Notes under the pieces: model-generated
Told to the model about the DNA's origin: nothing
The model's database searches: none
What the model saw: the letters and a program-made list of their open reading frames with translations, nothing else
Source of the DNA: Teratosphaeria epicoccoides
Lineage: Eukaryota > Ascomycota > Dothideomycetes > Mycosphaerellales > Teratosphaeriaceae
Assembly (NCBI GenBank): GCA_021401465.1
Contig: JADDMT010000047.1
Coordinates: forward strand, 168,979-232,978
Direction: 5' to 3'
DNA: 64,000 nt
In this document: one piece after another, positions 48,441 to 58,959 of the stretch
Layout: every line of letters begins with the position of its first letter
Numbering within the stretch: position 1 is the first letter of the stretch
Made by a program: the position numbers and the translations under genes

Positions 48441-48782
48441 AGACAAGTTTCATTCTAACTACTGCATATCGCTAACACTCGGTAGTGATGCCTGTCGCCA
48501 GATTGCACGGCTAGGAGTAGGGCTAAGTAGACGTACACGTCAGAGGAGCGTACGAGTGTAGGTAAGTAGCGATCGAGTAGAAAGCCGTTAAATAAGCACG
48601 CCTACGAGTAGGCATGAGTAGGAAGGCTAATGAGCCCGTGAATCGAGTAGCTAGGAGTAGGGCCGAGTAGGCCGAGCTAGTAAGATACTGCTAGTATACA
48701 ACTAGCACCTACTTAGCTAACTCAGCTCTACTCGGTCTACTCTTCGTACTTCGTACTGCTTAGGGGTTAGGTTTTCGAGACG
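48441..48782. other. Right subterminal region and terminal repeat of the Plavaka-like element
   Basis: About fifteen GAGTAG/CTACTC-type units, one CTAGTATACAACTAGC motif (48684-48706), then the terminal repeat ending CGAGACG at 48782, followed by TC. Confidence 0.75.
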
Positions 48783-51700
48783 TCTTTGTCGACAGTAATA
48801 CCTTCGTACTAACTACGTACTACATCGGTTTAGCATAGGCGTTATTATGTTTAATCTAGGATTCTGAGGCCTTTTTCTAGTGTTCTATTAGCACTAAATG
48901 TACCTTGCGTATACGCTACGCTAATTCCGTAGCGGCTAGTACCCTCTCCTTAGAAGACTCGTCCTAAGGCAGTTCTAGGTATATTTCCGGATTAAAGCTA
49001 TAAAGAATCTAAAATAGCGATATACGCATAGTAGCATGCATGCTATTATTAACTGCAAATTCCGCTCTAGGAATTACGTCGGCCTAGGCATCCTGGTTCT
49101 TAGCGTAGTAGTACTAAAGGTACTACTTAAGAGTCTAGTTTATACGTTTAGTCTGACTATTAGTCTGTAGATAGAATGCTATACTTAGGCGGTACTTAAC
49201 ACGCGTCTTAAACACAAATTCTTGCTAGTATTTACTAGTAAAGACAGAACCTCGATCTAATAGGATACTTCAGGGGATACTAAAGCGCTATATGACTTCG
49301 TCGCGAAGTAGTCGCGCAAGCTCGCTACTTGTGTACTTTTTCGTACATAGGATGAAGACATTTATCTTCGAGTATTAGTCGACTACTACAAGGACAGCAT
49401 TAACCACATCGCCTTTCTACTTTGCTAGCGGCAAATTAGTGATAAAATCCATGGCCAAGTCTTGCCATAGTCTCTCTAGTAGTAGGAGCGCCTAAGCATT
49501 ACTATAGGGGTAATAGCGCCAAGATTTGCTAATCTAGCACGTCTAGCAGGATTTGACATAGTTAGAGACATCCTGTTCTAGCGTAGGCTACTAGTATTTA
49601 CGTCCGAGAAGTGCGTTTGTCTTCTCTATGCTAAAATGGCCCGCGAGTTCATTGTCATGATGAATATAGAGGAGCTACGAACGGAGTATGTAGTTAGCAG
49701 GTACGTAGAGCCTATTATCAAAGTACTACAAGTTGCCTAACTTAGTCTAGTACTTCGGACCGCCTACGGTGTCCTAGAGGGCTACACCCTCATTAATCAA
49801 CTCTGGTTCTCGCTCTTGCAACCGCTAAATAAGTCTCGAGACTTCTTCAAAGGGTTCTTTAGACATTACATGCTTACTACATGTAAGCTAGTTAACTACC
49901 GCATGGATCGAGCTAGACATAGTCGCTATAACTGCTAGATAGGAGGGTTCGTTACTAGCAGAGGCCGTGAGGCCCTATTAGACCTGTAGTCAACCTATAA
50001 GAGGAGCTAACGACAGATCGCCGCCCTAAACTACAAGCTTCGTTTGCAGCGTAGGGAGAAGCTGTTAGTCACCCTCCTCCCTAGTGTCGTAGTCTAGTCG
50101 TCGCAAAGGACCGTCAGCTAGATTCGTCTTTCTAGAACGATGCTAGATAACGAAGTCAAAGCTAGCGAGGAAAGTCGCCTACCTTGCTTGCTAACTACTT
50201 AGCTGCTTCACGCCTATGAAGCCGCGAAGGTTGTTATAGTTAGTAAGTACCTTAATATAGTACGCTGCGCCTTCGAGGTAGTGTTAGTACTCCTTAAAGC
50301 TATTAATAATAGCTAAAAGCTCTTAGTCGTAAGTCTTATAGTTAAGCTTAGCGCCTTACATCTTCCGCGACTAGAAGGTAATTAGGTACTATCGCGCACT
50401 ACCTTTGTGCAACTAGAGCTGCGATATAATTACGGCTATTACGAATTTTGAAGCATTAGTCTCTATCTAGATCTTCGTAGCGGGGTCAAAGTGCCGAAGT
50501 ATAGGCGTAGTTTAAAAAGCTGCTTTAAGTTCAGAGAAAGCCTTACTCTAAGCCTCCTCCTAAGGCACTATCCCTGGCTTTTTTCCTCGAACCGCGCCCT
50601 TTGCGAGGGCCATGAGGGGAGCCACAATCTTCGAGTAGGATCGTATGAATCTGCGATAGAAGTTAGTAAATCCTAGGAACACCTGCACTTCTTAGAGGGT
50701 AGTTAGCCGTGGCTACTCCGCAATTGCGGACACCCTTTAGTCATCTATGATGACTCCTTCTATAGAGACGATGTATCCGAGAAACTCAATCCTATCTGTC
50801 AGGAATAAGCACTTCTTTAGGTTCGTATACAGAGCGAACTTGCGGAGCTATTCGAGTACTATCCTTAGATGCCGAATATGCTCCTCCTTCAAGTTAGAGT
50901 AGACTAGTATATCGTCTAAATATACTACGTAGCAGGTGTTAACGAGGCCGGCTAGGGCCCGGTTAATATACGCTTAGAACGTTACTAGTACGCTAGTTAA
51001 GCTAAACGGCATTACTATATACTCGAAGTATCTATACTACGTTCGGAATGTAGTCTTCTACTTGTCGCCCTTTCGGATCGGTATCTAGTAGTAGGCGTCC
51101 TTTAAGTCAATAGACAAGAAGATGGCAGCGCGACTAAGGCAGTCAAGCGTCTCGCTAATAAGTAGTAGGGGGCAGCGGTTCTTCTAGGTTACCGCGTTAA
51201 GGCCCCTATAGTTAACGCATAGGCGGAGCGTGTTGTCCTTCTTCAGGACGAACATAACTAACGCTCTAGCCTCGCTGTCGCTTCGTCGGATCCACGCGTT
51301 CCTTTGCGCCTTGTAGAGGTAGTCTCGAAGTGTTTCAAGCTACGATTCTGACAAAGGGGACAGAGGTTAATACGGAGGATTATAACCCTCCTTAAGGTTA
51401 ATTACATGTTCCGCGTCTAGGGCCCAGGTATAGGCTGTAGCCTCTACGTCGAAAATATCGGCGTATTCCTCTAACTTAGGCAGAAGGGTAACGTCTTCCT
51501 TAACGTTCTGTATGCGGACCGTATACACGCATTACACCTTCTTCATGTCCTTGTAGAAGCTGTATGCGTCACGTATCTGTACTACAGGAACTTCGCCTAT
51601 AGAGCCATAGAACTAGTTGTTAGTAGCTCTATTAACAACGACTCCCTGCTTGTAGCGCTAAGGGCGGCCGAGTAGGAGCTCCTTATTAGGAACGTCTTTA

Positions 51701-53359
51701 GCGTAGAAGACTTCGTTAGTCTCGCGTACTTCTCCCGAGGAGTCCGCGAGTTAGAGGCGCACGTTGTATGCGCCTCGAGCCGCTACGCCTTCGCCCTAAA
51801 AGGACTTCATGGTAGGTAGCAGGGCTCCTAGGATTAGCTTTAAACCGAGCTGTACGATTACTCTCTAGGGTATCACGTTAACCTCTACAAGGTTATCTAA
51901 CATATAGTCTACTAGCTTAAGCGAGCTATTAACTCGGACCGCACCGGATAGGCGCTAGGTAGGCCACGAGTCTACACTATTAGTAACAGACAGCTTAGAT
52001 ACCTGCGGTAGCTATTCGGTTGTCTCGGGCTTGTCCTTCTTTCGCCTCCCCTCTAGGGAGGTTTCGGATACCTTGCTTACCTTCTTCCTATCACTTCGTT
52101 TAGGATAGCGAGCTGCCTAGTAGTCTCTCGCTCTACAGATGTAGCAGCTACTTAGAGGCTTCTCGCTACTATCTTTTGGCTTAGAGGGCTTGCTCCTCTA
52201 GAATGAACTACCGCGTTAGACGTGAACCCTAGGGCGCTTGTAATAGCGGCCCTTTAGTAGGTCCTTAGGGCTTAGACGCTTATTATCCTTACTGCCCGAT
52301 TTTCTATTTCGCTTTAAGGTGATTTCCATACGTGTCGCAAGGGACATAAGGTCTTGCTAAGTTGTCGGAAGTTCATGAAAAGTCATGATTGTGTTCTGAA
52401 GATTGTCATCAAGTTTGACGAGCAAGTGCCGCACGCGTTACGTCTTAGTATAGGGTAGCATCTGTCCCTTAAGCGTAGCGAGGTAGGTAGCAAAGCTAGA
52501 GGTTGTTTGTCCCTTCCCCTGCTTAGCCTTCTTGTACTTGACAGACATAGTAAGGGCGCGATTCCCTGGATCCTCGACCTAGTCGACACAGAACTAGTAA
52601 AAGTCTGCCTATATATACGTTCTGTTATAGACCCGCATAAGGTCATACTACTTATGCTAATTGTTGCGAGGTTCCTTATCCTCTTTAAGCTACATTACAC
52701 TAAAGGTAACTCGTTCGCCCTCTATAGAATATCTGCGTAGGTTAAGCACGAAAACTGCCTTACACGCCTACAAGAAAGTTCGAGCCTCCTTTAAGGTATC
52801 TCCCTTGAATGGCTTTAGGTTACGTGCGTTACGACTACCTCCTAGTTAGCCTACTATGGCCCTGAATTTAGGCACTAGGTTCGCAGGCATACGCGGAGGG
52901 TCTGTGCCTCCTAGTAAGTTGTCTTCGCGGGTCCCTAGCATGAAATCTCGCTAGATTTCTTCGTCCGCTAGTTTATTAGTACTACTTATGGCGACGTCTT
53001 CGTCGTCCTCGCTGTTGTCGCTACTAGAAGCAGTGCGGCTCTAGCTCTAGTTCGCAAGGTAGTTCGCGACCTAATTAACAATCATGGCTATAAGGGCTAG
53101 GTCGATAGTCGGGGTTAGCTATAGTCCCTATGCAGGGGGTCTATTGCCTTGTCTGCCGCGTAATTAGCCTCTAGCGGAACTGTCGCTCGATGTAGTATCG
53201 CTCGCAGGGGGTACTTCTGCAGGCTAGTTACTTAGGCTAGCTTCGCTATCGCAGGCGCTTAGGATAGTACTTACTACGCGTTAGTTACGAGTTCGTAGTA
53301 CTCTAGACATATCGTAGTATTCTCTGCTAGACTGCAAAGCAGGGGGGAGAAAGCAGAAC

Positions 53360-53719
53360 TAATATAGATGTATATGCTATATAATATAGAAATATCTCGT
53401 AGTATGACAGAGTAATCCGACCTTTTAGTAGGTACAAGACAGTGCTACTTTCTACTTATTGCAGAGGTAGCGCTAAGGGTGCTTATAACCCCTAACGCTC
53501 CTTAATTAGGGAAAGCATGTCTAAGCCTAACCCTGTAGGGGTACTGTAGGATTAGCGACATAGGGGTATCCTACGTTAACAACTAATCCTACTTAGACGA
53601 CATACGAGCTAACGTATGTACGAAGGACCCCCTTGCTATATGTGGCAGGGTCACTACATGCTAAGGGTAGGCATTAGAACCCATGCGGTTCTAATAGCCC
53701 CCTAGTATTAACCGTATTA
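53360..53719 (-). repeat. GyA-4 5' LTR
   Basis: 360 bp, + strand TAATATAG...CCGTATTA, followed by GTATC and then the rest of the Harbinger transposase. Confidence 0.95.
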
Positions 53720-54072
53720 GTATCTTTAAAAACTGCTTTAGGATCTTCTAAACTACGCCTTTGCTATACGATATAAAGGACCTTAATTAACTAGTATATG
53801 CCTGTACTACTCTTCACAACTTCCTAACTAACACGTACTTAGTTGCGGACAAGCGCAAGTATATAGTACCTTTCAAGCGTAACGCCTATAACTACTATAA
53901 GGGCACTTGACGTAGTGCGTTAATAGACGAGCACAAGATGCTTAAGGCGCGGCGGCAAGCTCTTGTTAGCGGCTCCACGATAGTTGAAAAGCATGAGATT
54001 ATTGCAGAAGATATGTAGTCTGCATACCTAAGGTATAAGAGCCAAGTACATGTAGTAGATTTTAATAGGTAA

Positions 54073-54702
54073 CAAGGTATACGTCATGTTAATTAATTAG
54101 TGCGGTGTTATAGGTAACAAGCGAGGTGTTATAGGAGTTGTTTCCTACAGCAAGGCAATTAGGAGAAAGGGAGAATGTAGTAGGAGTATAGGACATAGGC
54201 ATGTGCCTACACACAGATGTTTTTTATATATAATTTTAGATATTTTCTAGGCATTCTACATTTCATGCCTGCCAAGCTAATAATGCGTTCATCGCATAGT
54301 TCTAGACCCCTTATTATCGATATTCTGGAACCTACTGTCTAGCTAGTAACGCCTTAAGCATACTAACCCCCCCCCCCCCCCCCCCCCTACCTCCTTAACT
54401 ACCTCTGACTTAATTTACCTTAGCGCTATCACTGTTAAAGCTGTGATCTAGCGCATGCACATAAGCTTCTTAATAGTAAGCAGAGCCTTAAGCTACATCT
54501 TAGCTTTTACTTCGTTTATTAGAGCATCTATAATAATAGCTACTTCGTCTAGTATAAGGTTAAATTTGCTACTATAAAAGAGGATGTCTACAGTGCGGCT
54601 TATACTACTCTCTAGCATCGCTAGCATTAGTAGCAGCTCTAGCAGTAGCAGCATGATAGTATTAGCATTAAAGGCTTACATAGTCTCATGTAACTCTGCT
54701 AG
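54073..54702. other. Harbinger spacer with a 21-bp poly-C tract
   Basis: Lies between the 3' ends of the two convergent Harbinger genes. It contains 21 consecutive C (54367-54387) and an AT-rich stretch near 54220-54250 that may serve as a terminator. No coding frame seen. Confidence 0.65.
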
Positions 54703-55689
54703 TTATAACGCTACTACCTTATGCTTTAAGATCTTTCTGCTAGGCCTTGTTAACAGGCTTGAATCTGATTGCTCTATATGCGCAGAAGGACTAGAGGAGG
54801 TATCACTACTACTATCTACTACTAAAAGGCCCTCTACGTTTGCTCTAGTAGCTAACGTACTATTAAATAGCTCCCTAAGCATGTCTGCTATATAGAGTAG
54901 TATCTTTACAAACTTCTTCATGTCCTTATATGCCTTAAAGTAACGCCTTATCATGTCCTTAGGAGTAGTAGGACACTTAGTATCCTTATTAATGCTCTAA
55001 CTAGATTACCTGTTAAGGTTAGTCTACTTACGCTAGTCATGCTTAAGATTACTAATCTTTGTCTTTAGCTTATTAATAGTAAGTGCCTTTACTATGTCTA
55101 GATCTTCGCATACTACCTTTACCTCTAATAACGCCCTCTGTAGCGCCTGTAGCTTATATGAGTTATCTAGACACTTGCTAGCTAAGATTAAATCTTGTAA
55201 TAACTTTACTAACTTATCTTCTATTACCTTAGTCTACTAGACAATAACTTTCTTGTCTTTATCCTTCTTAACACTACCTTCTTCTAATTCTTTAGTTGTA
55301 GGAAGAACTAGAGATGTCCTACATACTACTAGCGTTAATGTCTACGACTACTTCATAATCTTTGTAGCTAGTATCTTGTCTTTATCTACCTTCTTTTAAA
55401 TGCGCTTTGGCTTTAACATAACTGTTACTAGACTTAGAGATATAGTGACTCGATTAGCTATAGCTGTAGTAGTAACACTAGCCTATACTAGCGTAGATTA
55501 TAGCTAAGAGGGTATAGTAATTAATCGATTAGTAGCTATTACTAAGGGCAAAGCTCCTTATAACAGATTAGATAGTAATTCATTACTAGCCTGTAACTAA
55601 GGATCTAGGAGTACATGCTTAGCTAGCATAGTACTACTACTATATAGCAATTAATAGAAAAAAAGAGTCTGCAAGCGCTAACTAGCCAT
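54703..55689 (-). pseudogene. Harbinger second gene: Lys-rich coiled-coil protein (329 codons)
   Basis: One frame from ATG 55689 to the stop at 54703, with RIP-type stops in the first two thirds and an unbroken last part. The centre is lysine-rich and heptad-like (KKDKDKKVIV..., then KLVKLLQDL and LQALQRALLEVK). The C-terminal part has a PKDMIRRYFKAYKDMKKF segment and a Ser-rich stretch. PIF/Harbinger elements usually carry a Myb/SANT-like partner protein; I cannot see the Trp pattern of a Myb repeat here, so the identity as that partner is inferred from position only. Confidence 0.55.
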
Positions 55690-55904
55690 GCTAGTGTTAA
55701 TATCGATTGTCAGATAAGCTATAGTTAATAGTATAATAGTATTAAATCAATAATCCTACTACTAACAACACTAGCTAAAGTCAAGATCGCGATTCTTGGC
55801 GAGCCTTGGCATTAACCGAGCACACCGCGATTGCGACTGCGATTAGAATCGCTAGTAATAGCTATAAAGGCGCTAATTACAATCGCGCCGCCGCGATTGG
55901 CGAC

Positions 55905-55930
55905 CGCGATTAAGGCAACCGAAAGGGCCC
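55905..55930 (-). repeat. Harbinger right terminal inverted repeat
   Basis: Inverted match to 30547-30572, followed by TAA. The preceding 120 bp hold further GCGATT/AATCGC units, as on the left. Confidence 0.88.
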
Positions 55931-55933
55931 TAA

Positions 55934-56518
55934 AGCAAGCGAAAAGGCCCTAAAAAGGTTCATTCTCGGTACCTTCATACAAAGTCACAACATTCTCGAG
56001 GTTTTCGCGTTAGCGGGCAACATCGAGAGAGTAGAGTGCTGCCACCATGGTGACAGGTTGCAACATAACCTTGCGACACTCAAATCGGCGACGGGGAGAC
56101 AGCACGAACACCTACATTGTACATTTTCATGGCTATAATCATTCTCATCTCGCTGTAGCAGTTAATGCGCTCATGGTAAGCAGAGGCGAAGAAGGTTGGA
56201 CTCACTACCATCCAATGCTCTCAGCCTCGCCCTCCACGCTTGACCAGGCGCTGGTTTGTAGTCGGTCGCTAGCTTGCGCTGCTATGCACGCTTATGACTG
56301 CAGCCAACAGTTGATACCATTGCCTCCCGTTCCCCATAGTCAGTAGCGCTTGTTGTTAGTCGATTGAGTATATATGTTGTCGTCTTGCTCTGAGACACTC
56401 CACTGACCTGAGACCGCACCTACCTGGCCTCACTGACCAGCTATTCCGCGTATCTCCCCTGTGAGGCAGTCCTCCGCAATGCTTTTGTGTATGAACTCTG
56501 GGCTCTTTCTGTCATGTA
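55934..56518. other. Junction of transposon block and host DNA; 3' flank of the BuGZ gene
   Basis: Base composition and the absence of RIP-type stops change here. It holds the 3' untranslated region of the gene to the right. A 99-codon + strand frame (56047-56346) starts in a good GCCACCATGG context but has no recognisable features and I do not call it a gene. A partial repeat of the Harbinger end (AAAAGGCCCTAA) occurs at 55942-55953. Confidence 0.5.
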
Positions 56519-58383
56519 TCATGACCCTGCATGGGCATCCTGATTGACCTGTCAGCGCTCGTCCTCGAACGGAGTTGCACCATGGTTGTACTCACCTGTG
56601 GGTCGCGCACAGTATCACCTGCAGGTCCCGTGACTCCAGCGCTGATGGGTCCTGTGATAGTCTCTGTCTCGTCTGCCGGCCTTGCATACGCGTATCTGAG
56701 CCTTATCGACATCTTCTCCTCCGGCGGCACGGTATCGTCCGAGTACACGAGCCTCGTCTTGGCATCATGCTTCTTCTTCTTCGCCTTTTCGGCAGTCATA
56801 GTCTGTGACATGTATTGCGGTAAGGCGCTGTTGGTCTTCGATGCGGTCGATGATTGTATCTGATTCCTCGACGGCGCCGGGGCCTGCGTCGTTGAAGCAT
56901 CTTGCAAAGAAGCCGCGGAGTTCGTCGAGGTGTTCGTGGAACCAGGAACCTCCGGAAACGCGGCGGTCATGGCACCCAGGCTGGCAGCCGCAGTACTTGC
57001 CGCAGAAGTCATGGCTGTGTCGCTTGTCCTTGATGCCATGCTTTCAGCGCGCTGACTCTCCTCATTAATCATTGCCTCGAGACCGTCTTGGAAGTTCTGG
57101 GCTTGGGGAGCAGCCACGTTTGTGAGTGGAGCTGCCTCAGCTGGCGGCGAAACCTCGCGCTTGAGGCCATGTGGCTGTGCATTATGGGTTTCGTGCTTGC
57201 CGTGCAGGTTGTCGCTGTAGTGGCCGGTGTGCATTTGTGCCATCTCTTCCCTCGACAGATTTGGTGCTTGGAACGACGGGCGCTGCGGTAGCCCAGGGGC
57301 CGGAGATGGCAGACCAGGCTGCATGCCAGGAGCGTTGGGCGGCGGACCTGAGCCTTGACGCTGGCTCGTCGATGAGACTGGTGGCCTAAACCCAAAGCTC
57401 GGCGAGTCGTTGTTAGCGGCGCGACCATCGTAAGAGTACGGAAGATGGACCGACTGGCCATTGGGCGACCAAGCCGGTGGCGCTTGACTGAGTGGCGGAA
57501 CGCCGAATGGCTGCGGTGGCATCGGTGGCATCGGCGGCATGGCCTGTGGTGGTATGCCGGTTGGCGAGAACACAGCTGGCGGCTGCGCGAATGGTGGCTG
57601 ACCGACTGGCGAGAAGCCAGTCTGCGGTGGCGGAGCGGTATATGGGCTGAAACCTGCGTTGGCAGGAGAGCTAGTGAATGCGAACGGCGGGGCCACGCCT
57701 GCGCTTGGCAAGGTCGCAGGCGCTGGCGGCATCTGCATAAAGTATAAGCAAATGCGCGATCGGCGCATGGTCGAGGAACATACCATGTCGGCGGGCGCGT
57801 TGAAACCGCTGCCATTCGCAGGGGTGCCCTCGTGACTGTTGTTGTTCTCACCCTCGCTGCTGACAGGCAGACCGGCCTGGCGTGCAGCTTTCTCAGCAGC
57901 ACGCTTCTTGCGGTGCTCGGCCAGACGCGCCTTGATCTCTTCCGGCGTCTCGATCTTGGGTCTCTTAGAAGGACGCTCGCCGTTCGCGCCGCCCTGGGCT
58001 TGACCCGGCGGCGGGTTGCCGGTCTTGAGGCGGTGCTCGGCGGCCCTTTTGAAGAACATTTCGGTGATCTTTTGCTTGTGCTCCTTCACCACGTCTTCAG
58101 GAATGCCCTCCATCGCGAAGATCTCTTGGTTTGGAATGATGTCCTTGCGCTTCGGCAATGCATTCTCGACCTCGTGGATCTCTTCCTTGTGCACCTGGTT
58201 CATGTGCACCTTGAGGCCACCAATGGTATTGAGGCGGCGGTGGCAATTGTGGCATTTGTAGTGCTTCGCTTTCTGATGCGACAGCAGAATCGAGAGATCG
58301 TCAAAGTCCTTCTCGCAGTAGTAGCACCATGGCCGCTCGAGTATCTCCTCGAGCGTTGCTGTTTTCTTCCTGGTCTTACCCAT
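56519..58383 (-). CDS. BuGZ/ZNF207-type C2H2 zinc-finger protein
   Basis: The N-terminus PWCYYCEKDFDDLSILLSHQ with HYKCHNCHRRLNTIGGLKVH places it with BuGZ/ZNF207, a nuclear protein that in animals binds spindle matrix and Bub3. Two C2H2 fingers: C20/C23/H36/H41 and C44/C47/H60/H65, then the family's AMEGIP block. The middle and C-terminus are Pro/Gln/Ala/Ser-rich and low complexity. Exons: 58383-57784, 57732-56596, and 56539 (or 56548)-56519. Intron 1 (57733-57783, GTATGT...CAG) is 51 bp, in frame and stop-free, so reading through adds 17 residues. Intron 2 starts GTGAGT at 56595 and has two acceptors 9 bp apart; the products are 585 or 588 residues, ending in DAHAGS. Without splicing it would end at 56512. 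Confidence 0.88.
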
Positions 58384-58959
58384 CTTGCGCGGCGACGGAC
58401 GGGAATCGGCGGCGGGAGATTTGCGTACTACGAAATGTGTAAGCTACTAATCCTGATGTTCAGGAATATCGTCAATTCAGTGGCGTCGTGGCAAGTGGTG
58501 TGTGATGATTTGTGGTAGATGACCAATGTATCGTACTCGAGGAAGTCGCAGCTGCAAGTGCAAACACGACTGACTCGCGCAGATCTTCCGGACCAACAAA
58601 GTTTATGCCTCAGGCCGAAAGCCTTGCGAAATATTTTGCACACCATGCACAGTAGAGGAACAATAGTGGGAATACTCCAAACAAGTATCCCCTCGCACGC
58701 AGAGTGCCAATTACCGAGTAACGCCATCAGATTAATTCTTTGGTTTCTCCACTCTGCAAGAATTGTTCGACTTAACGGCGGACTGACACCCGAGTAATGC
58801 ACTCGACCGTGGTGTATTGAGATCCTATTAACGGACTATGATTAATCTACTCTCCGTCCCCGACGGGATGGCCTGCTCAACAATATGCACACGTAGATTT
58901 AGACACTCAGGCTCGCAGGTTTGACGCCAGCCCACATCAGGCGGATGCTGCACTTGATT
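58384..58959. other. Intergenic: BuGZ promoter and epimerase 3' flank
   Basis: Contains the start region of the BuGZ gene and the 3' end of the epimerase transcript. No further gene recognised; frames on both strands here show no conserved motif. Confidence 0.5.

Larger units (their letters stand above)
35070..48782. mobile_element. 13.7-kb Plavaka-like (CACTA/KDZ-type) DNA transposon with extra genes
   Basis: Inverted ends CGTCTCGAAAACC (35070-35082) and its complement (48770-48782) are flanked by a 2-bp TC duplication. The 2-bp figure follows from restoring the interrupted GyA-4 frame exactly. The element encodes a Plavaka-type transposase plus at least five other coding regions on both strands: an SR-rich protein, two unrecognised proteins, a methyltransferase and a MYND-finger protein. 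GAGTAG/CTACTC-rich subterminal regions with hairpins lie at both ends. TAG stops occur but the coding regions are less degraded than the Gypsy copies, so RIP is lighter or the element is younger. Gene content is seen; family assignment rests on transposase motifs. Confidence 0.8.
34631..53310 (-). pseudogene. GyA-4 gag-pol, split by the Plavaka-like element
   Basis: ATG 53310 to TAA 34631-34633. Subtracting 13,713 bp of insert and 2 bp of duplication leaves 4,965 bp, exactly the 1,655 codons of GyA-2 and GyA-3. The break falls between the integrase C-terminal part and the chromodomain. Gag, zinc knuckle, protease, RT, RNase H and integrase core lie at 48785-53310; the end of the integrase tail and the chromodomain lie at 34631-35069. 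Stops are dense. Confidence 0.92.
31824..53719 (-). mobile_element. GyA-4: Ty3/Gypsy copy in the Harbinger transposase, split by the Plavaka-like element
   Basis: LTRs at 31824-32183 and 53360-53719; target duplication GTATC at 31819-31823 and 53720-53724. Removing the Plavaka-like element and its 2-bp duplication leaves 8,181 bp, 12 bp more than GyA-2/3. The surplus is explained by a short duplication near 34540-34560 (the CTCTAGGTATGC segment) between pol and the antisense gene. It is strongly RIP-mutated. Confidence 0.95.
30966..54072 (+). pseudogene. Harbinger DDE transposase (DDE_Tnp_4 type), interrupted by GyA-4
   Basis: Exons-in-effect 30966-31823 and 53725-54072 join in frame to 402 codons. 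The joined frame has the Harbinger motifs: a VSALNSSHI segment equal to G-A-L-D-G-S/T-H-I with the first catalytic Asp changed to Asn by RIP; PYRNCKGFLSINVL; EGSAHDSRVL with the second Asp; ADASYTNS; YRGVRYYLKE; and KELFNLCYLSLRNVLE with the catalytic Glu. This ends right at the insertion, and FKNCFRIF...LVYACTTLHNF resumes after it. The N-terminal half carries the EKLIIFLYIV-like helical region. A handful of TAG/TAA stops plus the 21.9-kb insertion inactivate it. Confidence 0.9.
30547..55930 (+). mobile_element. PIF/Harbinger DNA transposon, split by GyA-4
   Basis: Terminal inverted repeats begin GGGCCCTTTCGGTT at 30547 and end with its complement at 55930, with TAA on both sides (30544-30546 and 55931-55933), the 3-bp duplication typical of PIF/Harbinger. 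Without GyA-4 it is about 3.5 kb. It carries a DDE transposase on the + strand and a second gene on the - strand. Subterminal regions are rich in CTTAATCGCGG/CCGCGATTAAG units. Both genes have RIP-type stops. Confidence 0.9.

Noticed and set aside
35070..48782. A Starship-type giant element
   Set aside because: No tyrosine recombinase (captain-type) gene is seen; the transposase motifs and inverted ends fit a Plavaka/CACTA-type element.
1..55930. Possible recoding of TAG as an amino acid, since TAG fills Trp and Gln positions
   Set aside because: The three host genes use normal stops and have no internal TAG. The TAGs alternate with TGG/CAG between copies, which RIP explains.
56047..56346. 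99-codon + strand frame with a good start context
   Set aside because: No recognisable domain, lies in the 3' flank of the BuGZ gene.
57069..57902. 277-codon - strand frame and several + strand frames inside the BuGZ gene
   Set aside because: They are other-frame readings of the low-complexity Pro/Gln/Ala-rich coding region.
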